In this document: positions 8,209-15,768 of the stretch, piece by piece
How positions within the stretch are numbered: the first letter of the stretch is position 1
Layout of the letters: every line of letters starts with the position of its first letter
DNA from: Marivirga sericea
GTDB taxonomy: Bacteria > Bacteroidota > Bacteroidia > Cytophagales > Cyclobacteriaceae
Length of the DNA: 64,000 bases
NCBI RefSeq assembly: GCF_900177665.1
Contig: NZ_FXAW01000008.1
Span: 62,001-126,000, forward strand
Direction: 5' to 3'
Notes under the pieces: generated by a model
What the model saw: the letters and a program-made list of their open reading frames with translations, nothing else
The model's database searches: none
Told to the model about the DNA's origin: nothing
Position numbers and translations under genes: made by a program

Positions 8209-8903
8209 TTGTTTATAATCAATAGGTTGGCGTCATAAGTAATTACCCCTAACAGAATAGCGCAAATTAAATGGTCAATATTTACTGAATACAACTGTGA
8301 ATCAAACGGATTTCCATGCAGAGGATCTGCTACTTGCACACTTTTATTTTCGTAATTAATTCCACTCAATACCACGAAATGACCAGAAGGTTGACCCTTA
8401 ATATCATCATATAAAATGGGGTCCCCATACTCTCTTTTTTCATTGTAAAGATAAGTAGCACTCAAGCCTGTTAAAATAGGGATGTCCTGAATTAAGTAGG
8501 AATATAATAGATCTTTATTTAGTGTTTTGTAGGTGATTGTCCCCCCATTTTCTAAAAATTGGATATAAGCTAAAGAAGCCTGTTTAAACTTTGGGGCTTT
8601 TTTATACTTTAGTTGTTCTTTTAATTTTCCAACTAAGTTGATGTTGTCATCTTGAAACCAACTTGGATCAAAAATCTTCAGATTGAAAGTTACGATTTCA
8701 GCTTTGAATCCTCTCTTCAAAGCATCTATGCCAAGCATTACGGCCAAAGTTCCCCCCTCTTCCAGATATTCGATAGAGTCGATTACTTTTTCTAAGCTGA
8801 TGTTTTCGTTAAAATATTGATAAACAGCATGTAAACTTGTAGGGCCACAAGTGCTGTCAGTGGGTTGTCTGGATATATCCAGTTGGAGTATGTTATTTTT
8901 CAA
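8205..8903 (-). CDS. C39-like cysteine peptidase
   Basis: A protein of 232 aa with a papain-fold triad: Gln13 and Cys19 in RQPTDSTCGPTSLHAVYQYF, His175 in GHFVVLSGI, and Asp193 in VADPLHGNPF. The spacing matches peptidase C39-like proteins. There is no transporter domain and no signal peptide, so it probably acts in the cytoplasm. It is the first gene of the amidoligase group and overlaps the ATP-grasp gene by 4 nt. It could process or transfer the product made by the ligases. Substrate unknown. Confidence 0.8.
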   Translation of the reverse strand: MKNNILQLDISRQPTDSTCGPTSLHAVYQYFNENISLEKVIDSIEYLEEGGTLAVMLGIDALKRGFKAEIVTFNLKIFDPSWFQDDNINLVGKLKEQLKYKKAPKFKQASLAYIQFLENGGTITYKTLNKDLLYSYLIQDIPILTGLSATYLYNEKREYGDPILYDDIKGQPSGHFVVLSGINYENKSVQVADPLHGNPFDSQLYSVNIDHLICAILLGVITYDANLLIINK

Positions 8904-9023
8904 TTTATGTATTAAAAAGTAACTCGATAACGCTAGATTCTAGGATTAGTTTCTTTTGATTAGATATTTTTTCCAGTTTTTAAAATAAATTATATTGTCT
9001 TGATTATCAGTGATTAACACTTT

Positions 9024-9995
9024 CTATTTCCTTATGAAAATATAGCTGATATATGCTATGAAGATTGCTAGAAAAAGTATCGCTTCCCAGCGGTCGAGTT
9101 TTTTGCTTTTCAGCGTGAACATGAAGATAAATAACAAAATGGATCCTCCGATTAATACATAAAAATCGAAATTCATTTGTGTATTGAAATTCAAGGGTTT
9201 TACGATTGAATTGATTCCTAATATAAAAGTCAAATTAAAGATGTTGGAGCCGATGACATTGCCAATGGCAATATCTGCTCTATTACGATAAGCAGCAACT
9301 GCGCTGGTGGCTAATTCCGGCAATGAAGTACCTGCCGCTATTATCGTTAAACCGATTAACTTCTCACTTAAATCAAAGCTTCTAGCAATATCGACTGCAT
9401 TATCAACCACCAATTTGCCCCCAATCACTAAACCGGTGAGCCCTCCTAAGATCATTAGCAATGTTACCCAATGACTATGAATTGGTGTTTCATCAGGCAG
9501 ATCCAAGGTGTGGTTGTTGTGTTTTACATTATAAAATACATAGAAGATAAACGTGACAAAGAGTAGCAACAGGATTATTCCATCTATTATTCCAGAACTA
9601 TTACGATCGCCTCCAAGGAAAAAAGTATCATTTACTAAAATGAATAAGACGATGACTAGCCCCATACTAAAGGGAATTTCTTTCCAAACTGTTTCAGATT
9701 GAACAATTAATGGTCGGATAGCACCAGCAATTCCTAAAATAAGGAAAAGATTAAAAATATTACTACCAATTAAATTACCAAAAACGACATCATCTAGACC
9801 TTGCGAACTTGATACTAGATTAACCACTAATTCAGGCGCAGAGGTGCCCATGGCCACTATTGTTAAACCAATTGCAATTTCTGAAACATTGAATTTTTTG
9901 GCAAAGGAGGAAGCTCCGCTAACCATGAAATCAGCGCCTTTTATTAAAAGTACAAATCCTAATATGATGAATACCGTATCTAGAAATAGTTCCAA
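9024..9995 (-). CDS. Calcium/sodium antiporter (CaCA family, YrbG-like)
   Basis: A 323-aa inner-membrane protein with about ten membrane segments in two homologous halves. Each half carries the alpha-repeat signature: TIVAMGTSAPELVVN with GNLIGSNIFNLFLILG, and TIIAAGTSLPELATS with GNVIGSNIFNLTFILG. The conserved Glu in each (PEL) binds the cation. This is the family of K-independent Na/Ca exchangers. It lies 120 bp upstream of the C39-like gene on the same strand; a shared transcript is possible but nothing ties its function to the ligases. Confidence 0.9.
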   Translation of the reverse strand: MELFLDTVFIILGFVLLIKGADFMVSGASSFAKKFNVSEIAIGLTIVAMGTSAPELVVNLVSSSQGLDDVVFGNLIGSNIFNLFLILGIAGAIRPLIVQSETVWKEIPFSMGLVIVLFILVNDTFFLGGDRNSSGIIDGIILLLLFVTFIFYVFYNVKHNNHTLDLPDETPIHSHWVTLLMILGGLTGLVIGGKLVVDNAVDIARSFDLSEKLIGLTIIAAGTSLPELATSAVAAYRNRADIAIGNVIGSNIFNLTFILGINSIVKPLNFNTQMNFDFYVLIGGSILLFIFMFTLKSKKLDRWEAILFLAIFIAYISYIFIRK

Positions 9996-10133
9996 ATTGT
10001 AATATTGTATGTTGGCTCATCAAGTTAGCATAAGTATTGCTAATGGGAAACAGGAGGTTTGAAAATTTATCAAAATAGTGTAATTATTCTTATTTTAGAT
10101 TCTGAAAATAAAATTTAATAAAAATGTAATATT

Positions 10134-10358
10134 ATGGGAAAAGGAGATAAAAAAACGAAAAAAGGTAAAATCTGGATGGGAAGTTTCGGAAATACGAGGC
10201 CAAGACCAAATGCCTCTTCTGATAATTCGATAGCAAAAGATGCAAAACCTAAGGCTGAGAAAAAGGAGGCACCTGCTAAAAAAGCAAGTACAGCTACTAA
10301 AGCTGCAACAGCTAAAAAAACAACAGCAAAGAAAAAAACTGAAAAAGCTGATAAATAA
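10134..10358 (+). CDS. 30S ribosomal protein THX with Lys/Ala-rich tail
   Basis: A 74-aa basic protein. The first 25 residues (MGKGDKKTKKGKIWMGSFGN) match the short THX protein that stabilises the top of the 30S head in Thermus and is encoded in many Bacteroidota. Family members are often 25-50 aa; here the remaining 45 residues are a Lys/Ala/Thr-rich, histone-H1-like extension (KKEAPAKKAS...KKTTAKKK). The tail is probably disordered and RNA-binding. It stands alone, directly upstream of the trp leader region; its 3' end overlaps the predicted trp promoter by about zero bases. Confidence 0.75.
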   Translation: MGKGDKKTKKGKIWMGSFGNTRPRPNASSDNSIAKDAKPKAEKKEAPAKKASTATKAATAKKTTAKKKTEKADK

Positions 10359-10359
10359 T

Positions 10360-10390
10360 TTTGCTTATTTGAAATTGCCGTTTACATTTG
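10360..10390 (+). promoter_or_regulatory. Predicted trp promoter (Bacteroidota type)
   Basis: TTTG at 10360-10363 and TACATTTG at 10383-10390 match the Bacteroidota -33 (TTTG) and -7 (TAnnTTTG) elements, separated by 19 nt as in the consensus. Transcription would begin within a few bases of the first leader-peptide ATG (10396), which would leave that peptide with almost no 5' leader. Prediction from sequence only. Confidence 0.6.
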
Positions 10391-10395
10391 TGCAA

Positions 10396-10446
10396 ATGCA
10401 AAAGCGAAATACAAATATCATCTGGTGGTGGCCTTCTAATATTTAG
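10396..10446 (+). CDS. trp leader peptide 1 (16 aa, Trp-Trp-Trp)
   Basis: A short ORF encoding MQKRNTNIIWWWPSNI, with three consecutive TGG codons at 10423-10431 in only 16 residues. It lies immediately upstream of an intrinsic terminator and of the trp genes, the classical arrangement for ribosome-mediated attenuation. Just past the Trp codons, CCTTCTAA (10432-10439) can pair with TTAGAGG (10443-10449) with one bulge. GACAGC (10449-10454) can instead pair with GCTGTC (10482-10487), which would break terminator 1. Stalling at the Trp codons would favour the second pairing and read-through. Confidence 0.85.
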   Translation: MQKRNTNIIWWWPSNI

Positions 10447-10473
10447 AGGACAGCATTGGTATATACAATATTC

Positions 10474-10504
10474 AAAACCTCGCTGTCAAGTGAGGTTTTT
10501 TTTT
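10474..10504 (+). terminator. trp attenuator terminator 1
   Basis: Stem AAAACCTCGC (10474-10483) with GTGAGGTTTT (10490-10499), one G-T wobble, loop TGTCAA, followed by a run of nine T (10496-10504). It lies 28 nt after the first leader peptide stop. Its 5' arm and loop contain GCTGTC, complementary to GACAGC at the end of the leader ORF (antiterminator candidate). Confidence 0.85.
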
Positions 10505-10523
10505 GGTCAAAATGTATTAAAAA

Positions 10524-10583
10524 ATGATAAATAAATTAAATAACGCATGGTGGTGGCACAAGAAAACATCTGAAACTGGATGA
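10524..10583 (+). CDS. trp leader peptide 2 (19 aa, Trp-Trp-Trp)
   Basis: A second leader ORF, MINKLNNAWWWHKKTSETG, again with three consecutive TGG codons (10548-10556). It is unrelated in sequence to leader 1 except for the Trp triplet. Segment ACTGGATG (10575-10582), at the end of this ORF, pairs over 8 bp (one G-T) with CATCCGGT (10629-10636) in terminator 2. A ribosome stalled on the Trp codons would leave that segment free and prevent termination; a ribosome reaching the stop codon would cover it. GCATGG over the first Trp codon can also pair with CCATGC (10593-10598). Confidence 0.85.
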   Translation: MINKLNNAWWWHKKTSETG

Positions 10584-10610
10584 AGGGATATGCCATGCTT
10601 AATTGCGAAC

Positions 10611-10648
10611 AAAAAAAGGCTTACCGGACATCCGGTAAGCCTTTTTTT
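10611..10648 (+). terminator. trp attenuator terminator 2
   Basis: A 10-bp GC-rich stem GGCTTACCGG (10618-10627) with CCGGTAAGCC (10632-10641), loop ACAT, preceded by seven A and followed by seven T (10642-10648), so the A/T flanks extend the stem. It is a strong intrinsic terminator 27 nt after leader peptide 2 and 122 nt before trpE. Confidence 0.9.
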
Positions 10649-10662
10649 ATGCACTAATTTCT

Positions 10663-10753
10663 AACTAAACCTGTCAGGTTTAGTTTTGACAATTTGAGTT
10701 TGGAAAGGAGAAATTTTAATCAATAGATTTATTAAAACCCAAAAGGTTTTAAT
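10663..10753 (+). promoter_or_regulatory. Two further hairpins in the trpE 5' leader
   Basis: AACTAAACC (10663-10671) pairs with GGTTTAGTT (10677-10685), and ATTAAAACC (10731-10739) pairs with GGTTTTAAT (10745-10753), the second only 17 nt from the trpE ATG. The first contains the AAACCTGTCAGGTTT wording common in dispersed repeats of this group, so it may be a repeat and not a control element. Neither has a long T run. Confidence 0.4.
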
Positions 10754-10770
10754 GCCAAAACTAATAACAG

Positions 10771-12180
10771 ATGAAAATAAAGAAATCACACATTACGCTT
10801 CCAGCAGATTCATTTACTCCGGTAGCTCTTTACCTACGATTGAGAGATCAGTTTCCTCATACTTTTTTGATGGAAAGCTCTGATTATCATACTAGAAGGA
10901 ATAGCTTTTCATATATAGGAGTGCAGTCAATATCGGAAGTAAAGGCCACCAAGAATTTATTTTACACCGAAATTGAAGGGGTGGAAAAGATGGAGGAATT
11001 GAAAGATAAGTTATCACTTCCCAACAAACTTCAAGACTTCATTAATCAGTTTGAAGCGGAGGATATCTTAAAAGGAGAGGAATTTGAAGAAAGTGGATTT
11101 TTCGGGGCAACCGGCTTTGATGGTGTGCAATATTTCGAGGATATCGATTTTGACAAAGTAGAAGAAGACATTCCGTTTCTACGCTATCACTTTTATCGTT
11201 TTGTATTGGTTTTTGATCATTTTAAGGACGAGCTCCATGTATTTGAACATAAACTCGGAAAAACCTACGATTTTGATTTAGATGATCTGGTACAAGTTAT
11301 TTTAAATCGCTCAGTTCCACAATTCCAGTTCAAAAAAGTAGGAGAGGAAAGCAGTAATATGAATGATGAAGAATTTTTGGAAATCATTAATAAAGGTATT
11401 GCCCACGCGCAATTAGGAGATGTTTTTCAAATGGTCCTTTCTAGAGCTTTTTCCCAGGAATTTAAAGGAGATGAATTTACCGTTTATCGTGCTTTACGTT
11501 CTCTTAATCCTTCTCCTTATTTGTTCTATTTTGATTATGGAGATTATAAGCTATTCGGTTCGTCACCTGAAGCACAAGTAGGCGTAAAGGGGAATAAAGC
11601 CTTTGTAAACCCCATTGCAGGAACCTACAGAAGAAGTGGGGATGATGGTGCAGATGCAAAATTAGCTGAAGAACTATTGAAGGACGAAAAGGAAAATGCC
11701 GAGCATACGATGCTGGTGGATTTGGGTAGAAATGACTTGTCTAAGCATGGAAGTAATGTGAAAGTCGATGTTTATAAAGAAATACAGTTCTATTCTCATG
11801 TTATTCATTTGGTGAGTAAAGTGACGGCTGATGTTCCCGAAAAATCAGCGGTGAAACTATTGGCTGATACCTTTCCAGCAGGAACTTTGAGTGGTGCCCC
11901 AAAATATAAAGCATTGGAATTGATCAATAAATACGAACCAACAGGAAGAGGTTTATATGGTGGTGCAGTGGGTTTAATAGGGTTGAATGGAAATTTGAAT
12001 CATGCTATTGTGATTCGGTCATTCATTAGCAAAGGTAATAAGCTCAATTATAGAGCAGGGGCAGGAATAGTTGCTTTATCTAACCCGCAAAGCGAATTGC
12101 AAGAAGTGCACAATAAACTTTTTGCTTTAAGGAAAGCCATGGATAAAGCAGAAAATCTATTTGATCAACATCAAAAATAA
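10771..12180 (+). CDS. trpE: Anthranilate synthase component I
   Basis: A 469-aa protein of the chorismate-binding family, catalysing chorismate + ammonia (from TrpG) to anthranilate, the first committed step to tryptophan. The N-terminal FLMESSDYHTRRNSFSYIG corresponds to the region that binds the feedback inhibitor Trp. The catalytic half has FQMVLSRAFSQEF, the PIAGTYRR motif, the DEKENAEHTMLVDLGRNDL block and FPAGTLSGAPK. It ends 9 bp before trpG. It is regulated, by inference, by the two attenuators upstream and by Trp feedback. Confidence 0.97.
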   Translation: MKIKKSHITLPADSFTPVALYLRLRDQFPHTFLMESSDYHTRRNSFSYIGVQSISEVKATKNLFYTEIEGVEKMEELKDKLSLPNKLQDFINQFEAEDILKGEEFEESGFFGATGFDGVQYFEDIDFDKVEEDIPFLRYHFYRFVLVFDHFKDELHVFEHKLGKTYDFDLDDLVQVILNRSVPQFQFKKVGEESSNMNDEEFLEIINKGIAHAQLGDVFQMVLSRAFSQEFKGDEFTVYRALRSLNPSPYLFYFDYGDYKLFGSSPEAQVGVKGNKAFVNPIAGTYRRSGDDGADAKLAEELLKDEKENAEHTMLVDLGRNDLSKHGSNVKVDVYKEIQFYSHVIHLVSKVTADVPEKSAVKLLADTFPAGTLSGAPKYKALELINKYEPTGRGLYGGAVGLIGLNGNLNHAIVIRSFISKGNKLNYRAGAGIVALSNPQSELQEVHNKLFALRKAMDKAENLFDQHQK

Positions 12181-12189
12181 GAGAAGGAA

Positions 12190-12792
12190 ATGAAGATATT
12201 ATTACTCGATAATTATGATTCCTTTACATACAATTTGGTGGAGGTCATCAGACAACAAAATTTAGGAGTTGAAATAGATGTTATCAGAAATGATAAGATT
12301 TCGGTCGAAGAGGTGGCTATTTACGATAAAATCCTCCTCTCACCCGGACCGAGTGTTCCTGAAAATGCAGGTATTATGCTAGACTTAATAAAACGTTATG
12401 CTTCTAAAAAACCTATACTGGGAATTTGTTTAGGCCATCAAGCCATTGGGCAAGCTTTTGGAGGTAAACTTTTAAACATAAATCCTGTTTTGCACGGAAT
12501 TCAAAGTGAAGTAAAGTTGGATTCTCATTATCTCTTTGAGGGAGTTGATCAAAATATTAGCATCGGAAGATATCATTCTTGGGTAGTAGCTGATGAAGAT
12601 TTTCCGACAGAATTAAAAATATTAGCACGTTCTGAAGACGGTCAGATCATGGCGGCTTGCCACAAGGAGTATGATGTGTGCGGATTGCAGTTTCATCCTG
12701 AGTCGGTGATGACACCGGAAGGTAGCAGGATTTTGAGAAATTGGATAGAGAGAGATGGAAGTAGGAAGTTGGAAGAGGGAAGTTGGGTGTAG
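12190..12792 (+). CDS. trpG: Anthranilate synthase component II (glutamine amidotransferase)
   Basis: A 200-aa class I glutamine amidotransferase that feeds ammonia to TrpE. The N-terminus LLLDNYDSFTYNLVE, nucleophile Cys in LGICLGHQAIGQ, and His/Glu in LQFHPESVMTPEG are all present. The normal fold ends near ILRNWIE; the last residues (RKLEEGSWV) are encoded by a GGAAGTTGGAAGAGGG repeat that recurs in the following spacer. The C-terminus therefore appears extended by repeat DNA. Confidence 0.95.
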   Translation: MKILLLDNYDSFTYNLVEVIRQQNLGVEIDVIRNDKISVEEVAIYDKILLSPGPSVPENAGIMLDLIKRYASKKPILGICLGHQAIGQAFGGKLLNINPVLHGIQSEVKLDSHYLFEGVDQNISIGRYHSWVVADEDFPTELKILARSEDGQIMAACHKEYDVCGLQFHPESVMTPEGSRILRNWIERDGSRKLEEGSWV

Positions 12793-12926
12793 GCTGTGGG
12801 GTGATGGATGATTAGGTCAGTACCGAAGGTCAGACCGGGGTTAGCTTTAAACTGAAAATATGATTGAATTAAATAGTTGGAAAATGGAAGTTGGAAGAGG
12901 GCAGAAGGATAAGGGGTGATGGATGA
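12764..12926. repeat. Duplicated spacer repeat after trpG
   Basis: Two blocks recur about 120 bp apart: GGAAGTTGGAAGAGGG at 12764-12779 and 12886-12901, and GGGGTGATGGATGA at 12798-12811 and 12913-12926. The first copy covers the end of trpG. The stretch GGAAGAGGGCAGAAGG at 12893 is also the very start of this window. The remaining spacer to 13061 is AT-rich, without a gene. Confidence 0.75.
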
Positions 12927-13022
12927 AGGAAGATGTGAGAACAGAAAAATAATTGAAATAGCTAGATATAAGATAAAAACAAATGAAAATAGAATAGAGA
13001 TATCTGAGATTAAAGAATAGTC

Positions 13023-13060
13023 TAATATCTAGATTCTAGGATCTAAAAATCTAAATTAAA
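13023..13060. repeat. TCTAGATTCTAG-type spacer repeat before trpD
   Basis: A run built from TCTAG, ATTCTAG and ATCTAAA units ends at the trpD start codon. Related runs lie at 14053-14086 (trpD-trpC), 15729-15762 (before trpB), 17013-17045 (trpB-trpA) and 17926-17987 (trpA-aroF). They are self-complementary (TCTAGA cores) and may be spread copies of one element. Confidence 0.7.
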
Positions 13061-13061
13061 A

Positions 13062-14051
13062 ATGAAAGAACTTATAAATAGATTATCACAGTACAATACC
13101 TTAACCAAGGAGGAAGCCAAAGCAATTTTCTTAAGAATTGGCCAAGGGGAATTTAATAATTCTGAATTAGCAGCTTTTATGACGCTTTTTATGATTCGAC
13201 CTGTGACGGTGGAGGAATTAAGCGGTTTTCGTGATGGCTTGATGGAATTACGTGTACCTCTTGATTTATCGGCATATGACGGTATGGATCTTTGCGGTAC
13301 AGGTGGTGATGGTAAAAACACCTTTAATATCAGCACCATGTCAGCATTTGTGGTAGCTGCATGCGACCAAAATGTAGTAAAACATGGTAATTACGGAGTT
13401 TCTTCAAAATGTGGAAGTTCTAATTTATTGGAACATTTTGGATATGAATTTACAAATGAACAATCAGCCTTAGAGCGACAATTAGATGAAAGTGGAATTT
13501 GCTTCTTGCATGCTCCTAAATTTCATCCGGCGATGCGTTTTGTGGGGCCAATTCGAAAAGAATTAGGAGTAAAAACGTTCTTCAATATGTTAGGACCATT
13601 AGTAAACCCTGCAGTTCCTAAAAAACAAATGGCAGGAGTTTTTAGTCATGAATTAGCAAGAATATATTCGTACTTATTTCAAGAAACGGATACTCGTTAT
13701 AGTGTAGTTTATGACTTAGAAGGATATGATGAATGTTCACTTACTGGAGAAACAAAAATATTTTCATCGAACGGAGAGAAGATTTTGAAGCCAGCTGATT
13801 TTGGATTGGAACAAATCAAAGCAGAAGAGATTTACGGTGGGGAAACAATAGAAGAAGCAGCTAAAATATTTACAAACATTTTAAAAGGTGAAGGAACAAA
13901 GGCTCAAAATTCAGTGGTTTATGCCAACAGTGCCTTAGCTCTACAAGCAGCTGGAAAATATAGCTCTTTAATCGAAGCAGGCGAAGCAGCCAAAGATGCC
14001 ATTGAATCCGGAAAAGCTAATGAAGTATTTAAAAAATTGATTAATAAATAA
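13062..14051 (+). CDS. trpD: Anthranilate phosphoribosyltransferase
   Basis: A 329-aa enzyme transferring phosphoribose from PRPP to anthranilate, the second step of the pathway. The glycine-rich PRPP loop DLCGTGGDGKNTFNIS is near residue 78. Further family marks are VVKHGNYGVSSKCGSSNLLE, the FLHAPKFHPAMRFVGPIRKELG anthranilate-site segment, and FFNMLGPLVNP. Full length. It lies 270 bp after trpG behind repeats; it stands alone and is not fused to trpG as in enterobacteria. Confidence 0.96.
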   Translation: MKELINRLSQYNTLTKEEAKAIFLRIGQGEFNNSELAAFMTLFMIRPVTVEELSGFRDGLMELRVPLDLSAYDGMDLCGTGGDGKNTFNISTMSAFVVAACDQNVVKHGNYGVSSKCGSSNLLEHFGYEFTNEQSALERQLDESGICFLHAPKFHPAMRFVGPIRKELGVKTFFNMLGPLVNPAVPKKQMAGVFSHELARIYSYLFQETDTRYSVVYDLEGYDECSLTGETKIFSSNGEKILKPADFGLEQIKAEEIYGGETIEEAAKIFTNILKGEGTKAQNSVVYANSALALQAAGKYSSLIEAGEAAKDAIESGKANEVFKKLINK

Positions 14052-14091
14052 AATCTAGATTCTAGACTCTAGAATCTAAAATCTAAGGAAA

Positions 14092-14907
14092 ATGAACATA
14101 TTACAACAAATAGCAGAATATAAAAAGGCAGAAGTAGCAGAACGTCAAAAGCTCTTTCCAGTGGAATTTTTGAAGCAAAAGCTATATTATAAATCAAAGC
14201 CTGTTAGTTTGAAATCATACATTACTGATGCCAGCAAAACAGGAATCATAGCTGAGATTAAAAGGAAATCTCCTTCTGAGGGATCGATTAATCAGCATAT
14301 TTCAGTAGAGGAAGTTTCCATCGGCTATATGCAAAGTGGAGCAAGTGCCTTATCAGTTTTAACAGATGAACCCTCTTTCGGTGGCAGCTTAAAAGATCTT
14401 GAAATTGCTCGAAAGTTTAATTACTGTCCGATTCTTCGAAAAGATTTCATGTTGGATCCCTACCAGGTATATGAAGCCAAAGCCCATGGGGCGGATGCTA
14501 TATTGCTAATTGCAGCCATGATTGATAGAACTTTATGTCAGGATTTGGCTGCACTTGCTCATGAGTTAGGTATGGAGGTTTTGTTAGAGGTGCATAGTCA
14601 GGAGGAATTAGACAGCCATTTGGGAAATTATGCTGATTTGGTAGGAATTAATAGCCGAGATTTAAAGAGCTTTGAAACGGATTTAAATCTCTTGGCTTCT
14701 TTAGTTGATCAGGTTCCAGAAGGAATTGTAAAAGTTGCAGAAAGTGGCCTAAAAACTCCAGAAGATGTAGTTAAAATGAAAGAAATAGGCTTTCAAGGCT
14801 TTTTGATTGGTACTACCTTTATGAAAAGTAGTCAGCCTGCCAAAGCCTGTCAACGGTTTTCTCAACAAATAAAAAGTGCATTAGCAAGCAAAGAATTTGT
14901 AAAATAG
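14092..14907 (+). CDS. trpC: Indole-3-glycerol phosphate synthase
   Basis: A 271-aa TIM barrel converting CdRP to indole-3-glycerol phosphate. IIAEIKRKSPSEG carries the catalytic Lys and the phosphate-site Ser; also seen are LSVLTDEPSFGGS, ILRKDFMLDPYQVYEA, DAILLIAAM, LLEVHSQEEL, GINSRDLKSFETD and VAESGL. It is separate from trpF, which follows after 31 bp. The upstream spacer carries a TCTAGA-type repeat. Confidence 0.97.
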   Translation: MNILQQIAEYKKAEVAERQKLFPVEFLKQKLYYKSKPVSLKSYITDASKTGIIAEIKRKSPSEGSINQHISVEEVSIGYMQSGASALSVLTDEPSFGGSLKDLEIARKFNYCPILRKDFMLDPYQVYEAKAHGADAILLIAAMIDRTLCQDLAALAHELGMEVLLEVHSQEELDSHLGNYADLVGINSRDLKSFETDLNLLASLVDQVPEGIVKVAESGLKTPEDVVKMKEIGFQGFLIGTTFMKSSQPAKACQRFSQQIKSALASKEFVK

Positions 14908-14938
14908 TATAAATCTTAAAATCAAAACCTTCAATACC

Positions 14939-15583
14939 ATGCAAAAGCATAAAATTAAAATCTGTGGAATGCGGGATGTGGAAAATGTCAAGCAAATATT
15001 GGGGTTAGAGCCTGATTATTTAGGGTTTATTTTATTTGAAAAATCTTCTCGTTATGTCTCCAAAGCACAAATGAAAGAGCTCATCAAACTTAATTTTGGA
15101 GAGACTGAAACAGTGGGGGTTTTTGTGAATGAGAGCGTTGAAAAGATCTTAGCTTATGCAGATGAAGGATTTTTTAATGTAGTCCAGTTACACGGTACGG
15201 AACCTCCAGAAACAGTGGTAGCATTAAAAGAAGAAGGTTTAGAAGTGATTAAAGTGTTTTCAGTAGATGATGATTTTGATGCTAAGGTTTTAAGTAAATA
15301 TGCTGAGGCTGATTATTTCTTATTCGATACGAAGGGAAAATCACCAGGAGGAAATGGCATCAAATTCAATTGGGAAGTATTGGAAAAAAGTAAAATAAAA
15401 AAGCCGTTTTTCCTTAGTGGAGGTTTAGAAGTAAAGGATGTAGAGTTGGTAAACAGTCTAAGTTTCAAAAACCTTTACGCTCTAGATTTCAATAGCAAGT
15501 TGGAAACGGCCCCGGGATTGAAAGATTTGGAGAAAGTTAAAGAATTATTAAAGCCCCCTAACCCCCAAAGGGGGAATGGGTGA
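14939..15583 (+). CDS. trpF: Phosphoribosylanthranilate isomerase
   Basis: A 214-aa TIM barrel catalysing the Amadori rearrangement of PRA to CdRP. The catalytic Cys sits in KICGMRDVENV, with YLGFILFEKSSRYV, VGVFVNESVE, VVQLHGTEPPE and the catalytic Asp in YFLFDTKGKSPGGNG. The last ten residues (KPPNPQRGNG) are encoded by a palindromic CCCCCTAACCCCCAAAGGGGG repeat-like block (15551-15576), which overruns the 3' end. Confidence 0.95.
   Translation: MQKHKIKICGMRDVENVKQILGLEPDYLGFILFEKSSRYVSKAQMKELIKLNFGETETVGVFVNESVEKILAYADEGFFNVVQLHGTEPPETVVALKEEGLEVIKVFSVDDDFDAKVLSKYAEADYFLFDTKGKSPGGNGIKFNWEVLEKSKIKKPFFLSGGLEVKDVELVNSLSFKNLYALDFNSKLETAPGLKDLEKVKELLKPPNPQRGNG
15549..15580. repeat. CCCCCTAACCCCCAAAGGGGG-type palindrome at trpF 3' end
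   Basis: A C-rich then G-rich palindromic block (CCCCC...AAAGGGGG) overlaps the last codons of trpF. A degenerate relative overlaps the end of trpA and the following bases (17818-17872, with CCCGCCAACTGGCGGG). This wording is familiar from dispersed elements in Bacteroidota genomes. Confidence 0.6.
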
Positions 15584-15768
15584 GTGCTAAATTACATTTA
15601 GGTCGCACCGAAATGGCGAGAAAATGTTGGAAGTGAGCAAATAGAAGACAGGTGATTGAGACTTAAACTTAAAACCTGTTACTTACTAATAAAAAGAGAA
15701 ATAATTAGAAATATACGGTGAATATCTCTGTACTAGATACTAGATACACACTAGTCAATACTAAAGAA

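Noticed and set aside
10240-10446. 68-aa plus-strand ORF overlapping the THX gene
   Set aside because: It is an out-of-frame reading of the THX Lys/Ala codons. Only its last 16 codons, the Trp leader peptide from 10396, are likely translated.
15718-15768. GTG-initiated N-terminal extension of trpB
   Set aside because: The 17 codons read through an ACTAGATACTAG spacer repeat; the usual TrpB N-terminus begins at ATG 15769.
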